DNA from: Phycisphaeraceae bacterium | GTDB lineage: Bacteria > Planctomycetota > Phycisphaerae > Phycisphaerales > Phycisphaeraceae | Assembly: GCA_020831765.1 (NCBI GenBank) | Contig: JAFIFY010000004.1 | Coordinates: 1 to 58,533, forward strand | DNA: 58,533 bases | Direction: 5' to 3' | Shown here: positions 43,543-53,115 of the stretch, piece by piece | How the letters are laid out: the number at the start of each line of letters is the position of its first letter | Numbering within the stretch: the stretch's first letter is position 1 | Made by a program: the position numbers and the translations under genes | Notes under the pieces: model-generated | What the model was told of the DNA's origin: nothing | Seen by the model: the letters and a program-made list of their open reading frames with translations, nothing else | Database searches by the model: none

Positions 43543-45455
43543 GCGATCAGAACCAGACAAACGACCCACTTCCCGAGCCGGATGATGGTCGGTCCAAGCT
43601 CCCTCGCAGCGAAGGTGTGGACAACACCTCGGTTGATGGCCGCGCCACGGCCGCGGGCGTCCGCCAGATCGCCGAGGCCGAGCGCCGCCTGTCCGAGCTT
43701 CAAGCCAAGCAACGTCACGCGGCCAGGCCGCTGTTGCGCGGCCGTGACTGGATGGGCTTTGTCGTTCTTGGTGGTTTGATGGCGTTCGGCTGGGCGTGGA
43801 CATTTCAGGAAATGTGGGTTCGTTGGTTCGAACGGTGGCACCGCACCGAACTCACGCTGATGCAGCGGCTCACCGAGGGCAATTCCTATTACACCCACGC
43901 CCCGCTGGTGCCCCTGGCATGCCTGGTGATCGCGTTTTACATCTATCGGCGGGTTGGATTCCCGGCGGATGACCCGGATCGAAAGCCTTCGCCCGGCAAA
44001 TCACTATGGGAGATGCGGCGTCTGGGCCGGACGCTAGGCTGGGTGGTACTGGGCGGCAGCCTGTTCATGCATCTGCTGGCCAGTGTGAGTGGCGTCATGT
44101 TCGTATCGGGCTTCAGCCTGATCGGGGTGATCGCCGGGCTTGTGCTGGTCTGGGGCGGTTGGCCCCTCTTCCGCGCGTATTGGGTTCCGGTTGTGCTGCT
44201 GGTGTTCATGGTCCCACTGCCCGAACTGGCCATTGCTCGTCTGAATTTCGAGCTTAAGGGCGTGGCCAGCGACGGAGCCATGTGGATCAGTACTCAGCTA
44301 TTTCAGATCCCGGCGTTTCGCACGGGCAGTTTCGTTCACCTCCCGCCGGACGTTGCCGGAGACGAGCCCAAGATGCTGGTGGTTGAGAATGTCTGCAGCG
44401 GGCTGCGGAGCCTGATTTCGCTGACCTTCTTCGCCTCGATGTTCGCGCTGGTCTGCCGGGTCCGCGGCCTGTGGCGCGTTGTGCTTCTGCTGCTGGCGGT
44501 CCCCGTTGCGGTGGTGACCAACGTCATTCGAATCGCGGGCCTGATTGTCGTGGCTCACCACCACGGGGTCGAGCATACATCTGAAGGGGCCGCGTTCCAT
44601 GATTATTCGGGCCTGCTGGTTTTCGTCCTGGCACTGGCCATCCTCTTCGCTCTGGAATACACGATCATCGGGCTGGGTAAGCTGACCGGCCGCAATTGGG
44701 TTGATGAACGGCTGATGGGCTTCATCGAGCGCATCCGGCCCGACCCAGGCGCCTCGGCACGCGTGCTTCGGCCTTCACTGGTGTGCGTTCTGGCGTTGGT
44801 CACCGCGCTGAGTTTTTATTACATCTATCAGCCCGGCCGCGCTCACTCGGGGGATGTCGCCGGGCGTGCGGTCGAACGTGAAGCGGTGTTCGCCGGCGTC
44901 CGATACCAGAGCTTCGATCTCCCGCTGTCCCAGCAAGCCCAGGACATTCTCCAGACCGACGATTATCTCTACCGCATCTTCGATGCCGGCGACAATCATC
45001 CGCGGATCGACTTGTTGATCGTCTTCAGTCCGAACAATCGGAAAGGCACGCATCCGCCGGAGGTCTGCCTGGAGGGTGAAGGGCACCAGATGCTGCGGCA
45101 AAGCAATTCGAGGATCGATGTTGAAGGTCTGGGCCCACTGGTCTTCCGTGAACTTGTCACTCAACGTGGCCGGCAGACGAATCTTTTCGTCTATATTTAC
45201 CGCGCGGGATCGGGCTATACGCCCAGCTTCTTCCGACAGCAAGTGAGCATTTTCTCCCGTGCCATGCTCGGGGGCGATGCGGCGGGGGCATTGATCCGTC
45301 TCTCGACCCCAATCGTGAACGATGACTATCAAGCCGCGCGTCGTCTTCTTGACGATGCGGTGAGCACACTGATGCCGTCGATCGACAAGGGACTGAACAC
45401 CGCCTCCGATCACCGGGAGGTCACGTCCACGACGATCGAAGCCGTCGGCCGCTGA
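43539..45455 (+). CDS. exosortase fused to an EpsI-like (DUF3485) domain
   Basis: 638 residues. Residues 70-385 are a multi-spanning exosortase with the putative catalytic triad Cys286 in ENVCSGLRS, Arg331 in VTNVIRIAG and His354 in FHDYSGLL. Residues about 430-610 are an EpsI-like periplasmic domain with the motif HPPEVC. Exosortases cleave and process C-terminal sorting signals of exported proteins, usually alongside exopolysaccharide genes. No target protein with such a tail was seen in this window. An N-terminal, Glu/Arg-rich, cytoplasmic stretch of about 65 residues precedes the first membrane helix. Confidence 0.93.
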   Translation: MSDQNQTNDPLPEPDDGRSKLPRSEGVDNTSVDGRATAAGVRQIAEAERRLSELQAKQRHAARPLLRGRDWMGFVVLGGLMAFGWAWTFQEMWVRWFERWHRTELTLMQRLTEGNSYYTHAPLVPLACLVIAFYIYRRVGFPADDPDRKPSPGKSLWEMRRLGRTLGWVVLGGSLFMHLLASVSGVMFVSGFSLIGVIAGLVLVWGGWPLFRAYWVPVVLLVFMVPLPELAIARLNFELKGVASDGAMWISTQLFQIPAFRTGSFVHLPPDVAGDEPKMLVVENVCSGLRSLISLTFFASMFALVCRVRGLWRVVLLLLAVPVAVVTNVIRIAGLIVVAHHHGVEHTSEGAAFHDYSGLLVFVLALAILFALEYTIIGLGKLTGRNWVDERLMGFIERIRPDPGASARVLRPSLVCVLALVTALSFYYIYQPGRAHSGDVAGRAVEREAVFAGVRYQSFDLPLSQQAQDILQTDDYLYRIFDAGDNHPRIDLLIVFSPNNRKGTHPPEVCLEGEGHQMLRQSNSRIDVEGLGPLVFRELVTQRGRQTNLFVYIYRAGSGYTPSFFRQQVSIFSRAMLGGDAAGALIRLSTPIVNDDYQAARRLLDDAVSTLMPSIDKGLNTASDHREVTSTTIEAVGR

Positions 45456-45482
45456 ACACGAATTTCGACAGGGGAAAGCACC

Positions 45483-48440
45483 GTGCCCATGGTCAAGCGA
45501 AGACAACATCGAAGACGCGGCCCTGACCCGAGAGTGGTCTGGGGCGCGATCGCGCTGGGGCTGGCACTGGTGTTGGGCCTGGTCGTGGCGATGAACTGGC
45601 CGTTGAGTGAAGCGCGAAAGGCCGAATTGCGGCTTGAGATGACCGATGCCAGCCCCACGGTGCGGCTCCGCGCCGCCGAAAGGCTGCTGGAAAATACGCC
45701 GTCGGATTCTGAAGCCCTGCGGATCGCCGTCGAAGCGCTCCTGGAAATGCGCCGACCACTGATGGCCCGGGAAATGCTGGGTCGATACGGCCAGGGCGAT
45801 ATCGCCTACCGATCGCTTCTGGCACGCGTGTATGTCCTGGAGGCCGAGGCCTATGTCGATTCGCTCTCGGTCAGCGCCATGACGATGACCGAGCCGGCCG
45901 CATATCTCGAACAGATGTTTGAGCAGGTCGAGCGGCTCAAGCTCGCACTCCTTGCCGAAGATCATCCAGTCGAAGTCGCGGCCTTGACGGTCAGCCAATA
46001 CAGCATTCGCCTGAGTCTTGCCCGACAATTGCTGTCCCTCGCCGAAACCGAAAGATTCCGCGTTGAGTTGGTTTCAGACGATACCGAGGATCATTCGGAG
46101 GCCGGAGCGCGTGTCGGGCAGTTGCGGGTCGAGGTATCCGATCTTCAGCGGCGTCTTGAGGACGCCCTGGCCGAACTGGAAACGTTGGACCCGGAGCACT
46201 CGCTTCCAGCACTCGTTCGATTCTCGACGGCCATGGATCGGGGGGCGATGGGCGAAGCGATCGAGATCGTCCGCAAGGTGAGCGAACGTTCCCGGATCGA
46301 CAGGGCGGTGGCCGGTGAAATGGCCATCAGTCTGCTCCGCTCAGAAGCGCGCTATGCCCAGCCGCGCACCCGAAGTCAGCTGGAATTGGCCCGTACCCTG
46401 ATCGAGCATCCGGGCCTGGAAGGTCCGGACCGGGCCGGTCTCATCATCGCGGCATGGAAATTGGCCACGGAGGGCGGCGATTTTGAAGAGGCGCTGGCCC
46501 TGGCCCGTGACCTGGAAAAACTGCGTCACCCCGAGGCCATTCCCCTGGTCGCGCGCTCACTGGCGGCGAAGGGGGAAGCTGAACGGGCCATCCTGCTTTT
46601 GCAGGATGTGCTGACGCGTGCCAATGAAGAACTGGACCTGCGTTTTGCGCTGGCCGAAGCGTACGCTTCGCGAGGCGATGATGCCCAGGCGCTGATTCAG
46701 TACCGTCGTGTGCTGCAGGTTCGCGAGAACCACCTGCCAGCGCTGCTTCAGATCGCCAGGATCAATGATCGGGCCGGGACTCTGATCGGAGCCTCGGAAG
46801 CGATTGAGACGGCTTATGCCATCAGCCCCCGTCATCCCGAGGTGATCATGTTCTGGGCTCGTCTCCTGGTTGAGACCGATGCCCACGACCGGATCACGGG
46901 CCAGATATGGCGGTACTTCAAGGAACACGGCCAAATCAGGCCCGAGTCGCTGGACCTTCTGGCGGCCATCATCGATGATGACACGGAGAGGGCGAATCGA
47001 GAGATTGCCGCCGGACTCTCCGAGAATCCCAGGGATGTCTTCCTGCAGATCATCAAAGGATGGACGCTCACGGATCGGGATCGACGCGCCTATCTGACCA
47101 CCCTCATCGCGCAAAGCGTGGTGGATGTGCTGGCGGCTGATCCTCTGGCACGTTGGAGTTCGCCCAGGTCTCCGGTGATCACCTGGACCCAACGCCTGAC
47201 CCGACCGGTCACGGAACTGGACCTGCGCCCCAATCCGGCTTACCTCAGGTTCTCACGATTCGCCTATGGCCCGACTGAGTTCCTGGCCGATGCCCTGGAG
47301 CTGGCCTTGCAGCAGGGCACCGTGGATCGCCGTGTGGTGGAGCGTGCGATCGAGGCGGCGTTCGTGACCGAGCGGAACGAGCTTCTGGATATGGCGCTTG
47401 CGATGGCCGACGACGGCCATTCTCCACTGGGCCGGGTGATCGCCTGTATCCATCAGGAGCGATGGCACGAGGGGCGGATCGCTTTTGACGAGCTCGATGT
47501 CCCGTGGCGATCGCGACTGGCGGGGCGAGTGGCCGAGCTTCGTCTACTGCTTCACGAAGAGCGGATGGATGCCGCCGCCGCGCGTGTCCTGATCGATCTG
47601 GAGCAGGTCGCATGGCCATTTGAGACACTGGCCGAGATTATTGAGCACATGATCGCGCAGCGTCACCTTGATGAGTCGAGGCAACTGCTGCGTGAAGCCC
47701 GTCGGCATAACCCTCGATTGGTGACTTTGATCGAGTGCCGCGCGTTGCTGGCGCAGGGCAAGCCCCGAGAGGTGCTTGAACGCATTGAAGTGCCCGCCCG
47801 CGATGAGCGTGAGAATCTTCAGTTCAGACGATGGGCCAGTGACCTGGTGGCTTCGGCCCATCTTCAGGCTGGTGATGTCAACGCGGGGCTGATTCCGCTT
47901 GACCGCCTATGGAATCGCCGCGCGGAGCATGAACAGGCATCCCGGTTGGCGACGGTGGACGTGCATATCGAGGCCAATGCCCGGACGTCGGCCATCAACT
48001 CGATCGGTGCTATCGTCCATCACGGGCGCCAGCCTGCGCGATGGCTGGATGAGACCTTGATTCGCGCACGGCTGATGTTGCCCCCGGAACAGCTCTTGTC
48101 CATGCTCGATGATCTGATGATCAGCCGCGAGAACGACCGGGTGGTGTTGCGTTGGTGGCGAGCGGTGGTCCTGGGGGATATGGAGCGATGGGAAGAGGCG
48201 GCGAACGTGGTCGAGGATGTGCTTGAAAAACGGCCCGATTCGCCGCGGGCTCTGCGTCTGGCGGCGCAGATATATAGCGAATTGGAGCAACTGGACCGGG
48301 CGGAGGCCGCGATGAACAGAGCCCAGAGCATGGGCGGACTGATCGCGCTACTGGCCCGTGAGCAGAAGTCCCGATGGGCTGGCCGTCGGGATCAGGCTCC
48401 AACAGAGTCGCCCGATCCCCAGATCGGACTGGAACGGTAA
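45483..48440 (+). CDS. large TPR protein anchored by one N-terminal membrane segment
   Basis: 985 residues. A basic start (VKRRQHRRRG) and one transmembrane helix (AIALGLALVLGLVVAMNWP) precede at least a dozen helical TPR-like repeats. Typical stretches are AERLLENTPSDSEALRIAVEALLE and LGDMERWEEAANVVEDVLEKRP. It is likely a scaffold facing the periplasm for assembly or export of polymer. The start codon may be GTG at 45483 (AGGGGAA at good spacing) or ATG at 45489. It lies 27 bases after the exosortase gene and 16 before the next. Confidence 0.85.
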   Translation: MPMVKRRQHRRRGPDPRVVWGAIALGLALVLGLVVAMNWPLSEARKAELRLEMTDASPTVRLRAAERLLENTPSDSEALRIAVEALLEMRRPLMAREMLGRYGQGDIAYRSLLARVYVLEAEAYVDSLSVSAMTMTEPAAYLEQMFEQVERLKLALLAEDHPVEVAALTVSQYSIRLSLARQLLSLAETERFRVELVSDDTEDHSEAGARVGQLRVEVSDLQRRLEDALAELETLDPEHSLPALVRFSTAMDRGAMGEAIEIVRKVSERSRIDRAVAGEMAISLLRSEARYAQPRTRSQLELARTLIEHPGLEGPDRAGLIIAAWKLATEGGDFEEALALARDLEKLRHPEAIPLVARSLAAKGEAERAILLLQDVLTRANEELDLRFALAEAYASRGDDAQALIQYRRVLQVRENHLPALLQIARINDRAGTLIGASEAIETAYAISPRHPEVIMFWARLLVETDAHDRITGQIWRYFKEHGQIRPESLDLLAAIIDDDTERANREIAAGLSENPRDVFLQIIKGWTLTDRDRRAYLTTLIAQSVVDVLAADPLARWSSPRSPVITWTQRLTRPVTELDLRPNPAYLRFSRFAYGPTEFLADALELALQQGTVDRRVVERAIEAAFVTERNELLDMALAMADDGHSPLGRVIACIHQERWHEGRIAFDELDVPWRSRLAGRVAELRLLLHEERMDAAAARVLIDLEQVAWPFETLAEIIEHMIAQRHLDESRQLLREARRHNPRLVTLIECRALLAQGKPREVLERIEVPARDERENLQFRRWASDLVASAHLQAGDVNAGLIPLDRLWNRRAEHEQASRLATVDVHIEANARTSAINSIGAIVHHGRQPARWLDETLIRARLMLPPEQLLSMLDDLMISRENDRVVLRWWRAVVLGDMERWEEAANVVEDVLEKRPDSPRALRLAAQIYSELEQLDRAEAAMNRAQSMGGLIALLAREQKSRWAGRRDQAPTESPDPQIGLER

Positions 48441-48456
48441 GCAAAGGAGACACGGC

Positions 48457-51400
48457 ATGCGTGCGTTGATGGTATCCCTGGTCATACTGATGTTGGCCCT
48501 TGGCGGTTGTGGAAGAAGCACGGAAGTCAAGATCGAAATGGGCAAGCTCGCGCTTCAGAACCGCAAGTTTGATGAAGCCCTCAAGTTGGCTGAAGAGGTT
48601 CTGGCCAAGCAGCCTCGACACCAGGAAGCCGCACGCCTGGCCGCGGAGGCGGAAACGAGGCTGGGACGGTTCGACGAGTCGAGGAAACGGATCGATGATC
48701 TGATCGCGCGGGAGGATTCGGGCATCGCTGACCATCGGCTCATGGCTGGTTGGTCGCTCAGCAAGGCGGCGATGCTGATTTCCCGCTCCGAGTTCGTCAC
48801 CGATGAGGAAGCCTGGCGTCGATTGGAGCGAGTGCTGCTTGACGGACGAACGGCGGTCGACTGGGTCCTTGCCCATGGCGACGAGCCCGGACAGGCCCGC
48901 TTCAATCGGGCGCGGCTGTTCGAGGTGGAGTTGGCGGCGGTCGATTTGGACATCCGCAGGCTCGAGGAGTCGGTTGAGATGCGCGTGCAGCGACAGGCCA
49001 CGGGCCATACACCGGCCCCCTTGGCCGCTAGATACCGCCAGCGCGACGAACTGATCGCCGAGGCCCTGCATGAGTTGGCCCGGGCGATCGAGAAGATGCC
49101 CGATGATGTTCGAGCCCATCGATCGTTGATCTCGCTGTCGGAACGGGATGGACGCTGGGAAGACATCTGGGAACTGAGCGCCAAAGTCGCGGAACGGTCG
49201 GAGCTGGACTCCCAACTTGCCGTTGCCTATTCCGGGTCGCTTCGTCGCTTCCCCGGCGGCATGAGATCGCCGGTGGAGCTACGTGATCGCGTGAAGCAGT
49301 TGCTGGTTCGCGTGCCGGAAGGTCGGCGGGACAATCGGGACTGGCAGGTGGCCATGGCTCGTGTCCGCGCGACCGAAGGGGATTTCGAGCGATCAAGACA
49401 ACACGCCGACCGGGCGTTGAGCCGGGCCCCGGCCGATGTTGAGGCACTCTATCTTCTCGGATTGTGCCTGCTGGAGTTGGGCGAGTATGAGCAGGCCAGG
49501 CAGAAGCTTGAGGATATTCCCAGCCGGAATCGGAACAACACCCAGTATCATCTTGTCCATGGGCGGGTCATGCAGGCGCTCAATCAGGAAGATTTGGCCC
49601 GCCGGAGTTTCCGCGAAGCGGTCAATATCGATCCAACCAACGTTGAAGCCCGCCGGCTCTGGAACGCGGCCATGGTCGCCCTCGGACGCCGCGACACGGT
49701 TCGGTCCGATATCGAGAGTTTCTATTCCAGCAACCCCACCAACCCGGTCGCCATCAATGAATGGCTGACGTTCCTGCTCCGGGAGAATGAGACCGCACTG
49801 GCGGCCGAGTTGCTGCGTGTCACGAGCGGTATCGAGGACAAGACTTTCGCTCACCTGGAAATCCTCCATCGAGGTCATGCCGCCCTGAACGATATGGAGC
49901 GGAGTGAAGCCTACGCCCGGCAGGCCGTCGAGCGGTTCAATGACCGTCTTGAAAGCCATGTCATGCTTGCCGGAGCTCTGATCGGCAGGGGAGAGGAAGC
50001 TCAAGCGCGGGAAGTCCTCAGGGCCGCCCGGGAACGCTTCGACGATGCCCCGGCCATGGACATGGTGTTCGCGCAGCTCTCCGCGCAGCAGGGCCGGCTG
50101 GATAACTCGATCGATCTGCTTGCCGAGGTGATTCGCCGTGAGCCGGGAAACATCGCGGCGCGGGTGCTGCGGGCTCAGTCGCTGATGCGTCTGGCGTTGT
50201 TGGAGGAGGCGGAGATGGAGGCCAGGGAGGTGATCGCCCGGGAACCGAATCACCCCCAGGCCAATGCGATCCTTGCCCAGATTTTCCAGCAGACCAATCG
50301 GATGGATGAAGCATCCGAGCATCTGGCCAGGATCGATGAGACAGGTATCGATCCAAGACGACAGCCGCTGCTGGCGGCGACGCTGGCGTATCGCAGGGGG
50401 GAGGACGATCGCGCCTATCAGATCGCGGCCGAGGGTGTTTCCGACGGCGTGCAGGAGCCGTCCCTCCTGATCATGTTGGCCGAAATCGCCGCGCGAAAGG
50501 GAAGGTTTGATGAGGCCCAGCGGCACATGACCGAGGTGATCAGGCGGTTTCCGAACAGCCCGATGGCTTACCGGGCCTTTTTCCGCTATTTCAGCAACGT
50601 GCCGCAGTCCGGCGGACTCGCGCGCGCGGGCGAGATACTTAGAACACTCCGGCAGGAAACGGGAGGATCGGTCTGGGTGGCCTTCGCCGAGGCCCAGCTT
50701 CTCGCCGTGACCGGCCGTCCGGAGGCGGCGATCAACTCGGCGATGGAGGTCCTGGATCGAACCATCAACCAGAACCCTCGCTTCGCCTTCGAAGTGGCGA
50801 CTTTCATTGCCCAGGTGCAGTTGGCGACGAATCGGCCAAGTGAAGCGATCGCCGTTTACGACCGGCTGCGTCGAGCCGAAGTCGAGCCTTCGCTCGCCCG
50901 CTTGCGACAGATCGAGATTCGGATGCGTCTGACCGAACCGCAGAACGTGATCCCCGAGCTGGTTGACTTTGCCCGCGATCTTGATGATGGGCAGGAGATC
51001 ATCCGCAGGCAGGCGGTGATGCGGATGATTCAGCTTGGCGCGCATGACCAGGCCATCGAGCTTCTGAGCCGATGGATGGAAGAACGGCCCGACGATATGA
51101 ACTGGCCCGCGATGGTCGCATCGGCGCATCTGGGCAGGGGCGAACATGACGATGCCATCAAGGTTCTCGAGCGGGCGATCGAAGCGGCTCCCGAGAATCT
51201 CCGGCTTCGGATGATGCTTGCCGCCATCCATGGACGCCGCCATCAGCATCCGCTCGTCGAGGCGGTATTCCGCGACATGGCCGGGATCGATCGCGGCGCC
51301 GCGATCACGGCACTGGGATCGTGGGGCCAGACGCTCATTCAACTGGGTCTGACCCGTGAGGCGTCCCGGGTGTTCACTGAGCTTGAAGAGAAGGGCCGGT

Positions 51401-52926
51401 CGCGCGATCCCCGCATCATTTACGCCATGGGTCAGGCCTATTTCCAGATTCAGCGTGATGACGAGGCATTCGATCGCCTCGGAAGCATCGCAAGCTATGC
51501 GCCGCAGTATCTCCCGGCACAGATTCTCATGGCGAGAATCGAACAACGAAAGGGCAAACTGGACCAGGCTCATCAACGTCTGGCCGCCTTGGCTGAGGAT
51601 CGCCGGTTCGCCGCTCGAGCCGCCACTGAACTGCTTGCGCAACGATTCAATGATCCGGAGTCGTACGAAGTGCTGCTCGAGGGATTGGATCGCATCCTGG
51701 ACCTTGAAGACCTGCCGGGCGAAGGACGTGCCCGTTGGGTGCTTTTCCGGATAACGCTGCTTGATCGCCAAGGCCGATGGGATCAGGCGATCCGGGAATT
51801 GGAAAGGCTTGGAGATATCGCCGATCGCAATGTCAACCTGGATGCGGCCAGGCTGCTGATGCTCCGTCAGCAGGGCCGGACACAGGCAAGCCGTCTGCTT
51901 TATGAAAGTGCTCCCCATCTACGCGCTTCGCCCCTGGCGGGCGTGCTGGCCGACATCATCGGCTTGCCGGCGACTGAGGCATCCTCTTCCCAGGACCAGG
52001 GGGCGACCGTGGCGATGCTTCGTGCCCTGGCCAGAGCGGATGTTGACAAGGCGCGGCAATTGCTGGAGGAGATGCCTCCTCATCGGTTCATCTTCCGTGA
52101 TGATCTCCGCAAGTTATTCGAGGGAATGGCCGCCAGCCCGGACCGAGCCAGAGAGGCTGGTCAACTGGTTCTGGCGGCCCGCGTGGCCTTGGACCTGCAA
52201 CTATCTGGACTGTCAAGGGAATTGGCAAGGCAGGCGGCCGAGCGGCAACCGGCCAACCCGCTGGCCTATGCGGTCTGGGGAAGTGCCCTGGCCCAGATGG
52301 AGCAGTCGCAGGCTGATCTGGTTCAGACGATCCGGACACGACTGCCCGATAGCGGACTGGGCCTGGTCATTCGCGCCGATGAGGCGCGGAGTCAGGAGCG
52401 CTATGGTGATGCGGCCGATCTGCTGGGGCAGGCTTTCGAGCGGGAACCCACTCAGGTTCAACTCCGATTCGAACAGTCACAGATGCTTCGACTGGCCGGT
52501 CGCGTCGATGAAGGGATCGCGATTCTTCGTACGCTGGCTGAGGGTGGGCCGATGCAGGCTGTCGCACGGAATGACCTGGCTTATCAGTTGGCCGAACACC
52601 ACCCGGACCAGCTTTCAGAGGCTCGGGCGCTGGCCGAGGCCGGCTTGAGCGAGCTTCCCGATCATCCGGCTCTGGTGGATACCGTCGCTTGGATTCGCCA
52701 TCTTCAGGGCGAACATCAGCAAGCCCTCGAAATGCTCCAGAGCGTTGCCGTGCCACTCGCTGATCAGCCTGAAGTTCACTATCACCTTGGAGCGGTCTAC
52801 CACGCCTTGGGCAATGAACGTTGGGCCAGGATGTATCTGGATGAAGTCATGAACGGCAAGGACAGGAATCTTGCGGCACGTGCCGCCCGGCTTCTGGGGC
52901 AGGCCGAGTCCCGGACGAATCCGTGA
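48457..52926 (+). CDS. giant TPR-repeat lipoprotein (PrsT-like)
   Basis: 1489 residues with lipobox LALGGC (Cys18) after a clear signal segment and AAGGAG ahead of the ATG. The rest is almost entirely TPR-like repeats of about 34 residues. Examples are ALKLAEEVLAKQPRHQEAARLAAEAE near the start and RSFREAVNIDPTNVEARRLWNAAMV in the middle. This matches the exosortase-system TPR lipoprotein PrsT in position and type, but is longer than the usual 900 or so residues. A terminator follows 46 bases later. It is probably an outer-membrane scaffold of the polysaccharide machinery. Confidence 0.9.
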   Translation: MRALMVSLVILMLALGGCGRSTEVKIEMGKLALQNRKFDEALKLAEEVLAKQPRHQEAARLAAEAETRLGRFDESRKRIDDLIAREDSGIADHRLMAGWSLSKAAMLISRSEFVTDEEAWRRLERVLLDGRTAVDWVLAHGDEPGQARFNRARLFEVELAAVDLDIRRLEESVEMRVQRQATGHTPAPLAARYRQRDELIAEALHELARAIEKMPDDVRAHRSLISLSERDGRWEDIWELSAKVAERSELDSQLAVAYSGSLRRFPGGMRSPVELRDRVKQLLVRVPEGRRDNRDWQVAMARVRATEGDFERSRQHADRALSRAPADVEALYLLGLCLLELGEYEQARQKLEDIPSRNRNNTQYHLVHGRVMQALNQEDLARRSFREAVNIDPTNVEARRLWNAAMVALGRRDTVRSDIESFYSSNPTNPVAINEWLTFLLRENETALAAELLRVTSGIEDKTFAHLEILHRGHAALNDMERSEAYARQAVERFNDRLESHVMLAGALIGRGEEAQAREVLRAARERFDDAPAMDMVFAQLSAQQGRLDNSIDLLAEVIRREPGNIAARVLRAQSLMRLALLEEAEMEAREVIAREPNHPQANAILAQIFQQTNRMDEASEHLARIDETGIDPRRQPLLAATLAYRRGEDDRAYQIAAEGVSDGVQEPSLLIMLAEIAARKGRFDEAQRHMTEVIRRFPNSPMAYRAFFRYFSNVPQSGGLARAGEILRTLRQETGGSVWVAFAEAQLLAVTGRPEAAINSAMEVLDRTINQNPRFAFEVATFIAQVQLATNRPSEAIAVYDRLRRAEVEPSLARLRQIEIRMRLTEPQNVIPELVDFARDLDDGQEIIRRQAVMRMIQLGAHDQAIELLSRWMEERPDDMNWPAMVASAHLGRGEHDDAIKVLERAIEAAPENLRLRMMLAAIHGRRHQHPLVEAVFRDMAGIDRGAAITALGSWGQTLIQLGLTREASRVFTELEEKGRSRDPRIIYAMGQAYFQIQRDDEAFDRLGSIASYAPQYLPAQILMARIEQRKGKLDQAHQRLAALAEDRRFAARAATELLAQRFNDPESYEVLLEGLDRILDLEDLPGEGRARWVLFRITLLDRQGRWDQAIRELERLGDIADRNVNLDAARLLMLRQQGRTQASRLLYESAPHLRASPLAGVLADIIGLPATEASSSQDQGATVAMLRALARADVDKARQLLEEMPPHRFIFRDDLRKLFEGMAASPDRAREAGQLVLAARVALDLQLSGLSRELARQAAERQPANPLAYAVWGSALAQMEQSQADLVQTIRTRLPDSGLGLVIRADEARSQERYGDAADLLGQAFEREPTQVQLRFEQSQMLRLAGRVDEGIAILRTLAEGGPMQAVARNDLAYQLAEHHPDQLSEARALAEAGLSELPDHPALVDTVAWIRHLQGEHQQALEMLQSVAVPLADQPEVHYHLGAVYHALGNERWARMYLDEVMNGKDRNLAARAARLLGQAESRTNP

Positions 52927-52972
52927 TCGTCCGCGTTCGTGCAATCCTTCGGTGAATCCGAACGTTTCACCT

Positions 52973-53002
52973 CGCCCGGAGCCCATGGTTCCGGGCGTTT
53001 TT
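52973..53002 (+). terminator. intrinsic terminator ending the exosortase operon
   Basis: Stem CGCCCGGA (52973-52980) pairs perfectly with TCCGGGCG (52990-52997) around a 9-base loop, followed at once by five T. This is the clearest rho-independent terminator in the window. Confidence 0.9.
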
Positions 53003-53115
53003 CGCTTCGAGTGATCACCAAGGATGAATGAGGATTTCCGCGACTGGCGGACAGGCACGTAACCCGCTACAACGGTGGAAATTCGCTCCGACCATTCTCG
53101 AAGGAGACCGATCCG

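Noticed and set aside
49393-51918. 841-residue minus-strand ORF opposite the giant TPR gene
   Set aside because: Long antisense frames are common in GC-rich genes. The plus strand has signal, lipobox and repeats, the minus strand nothing.
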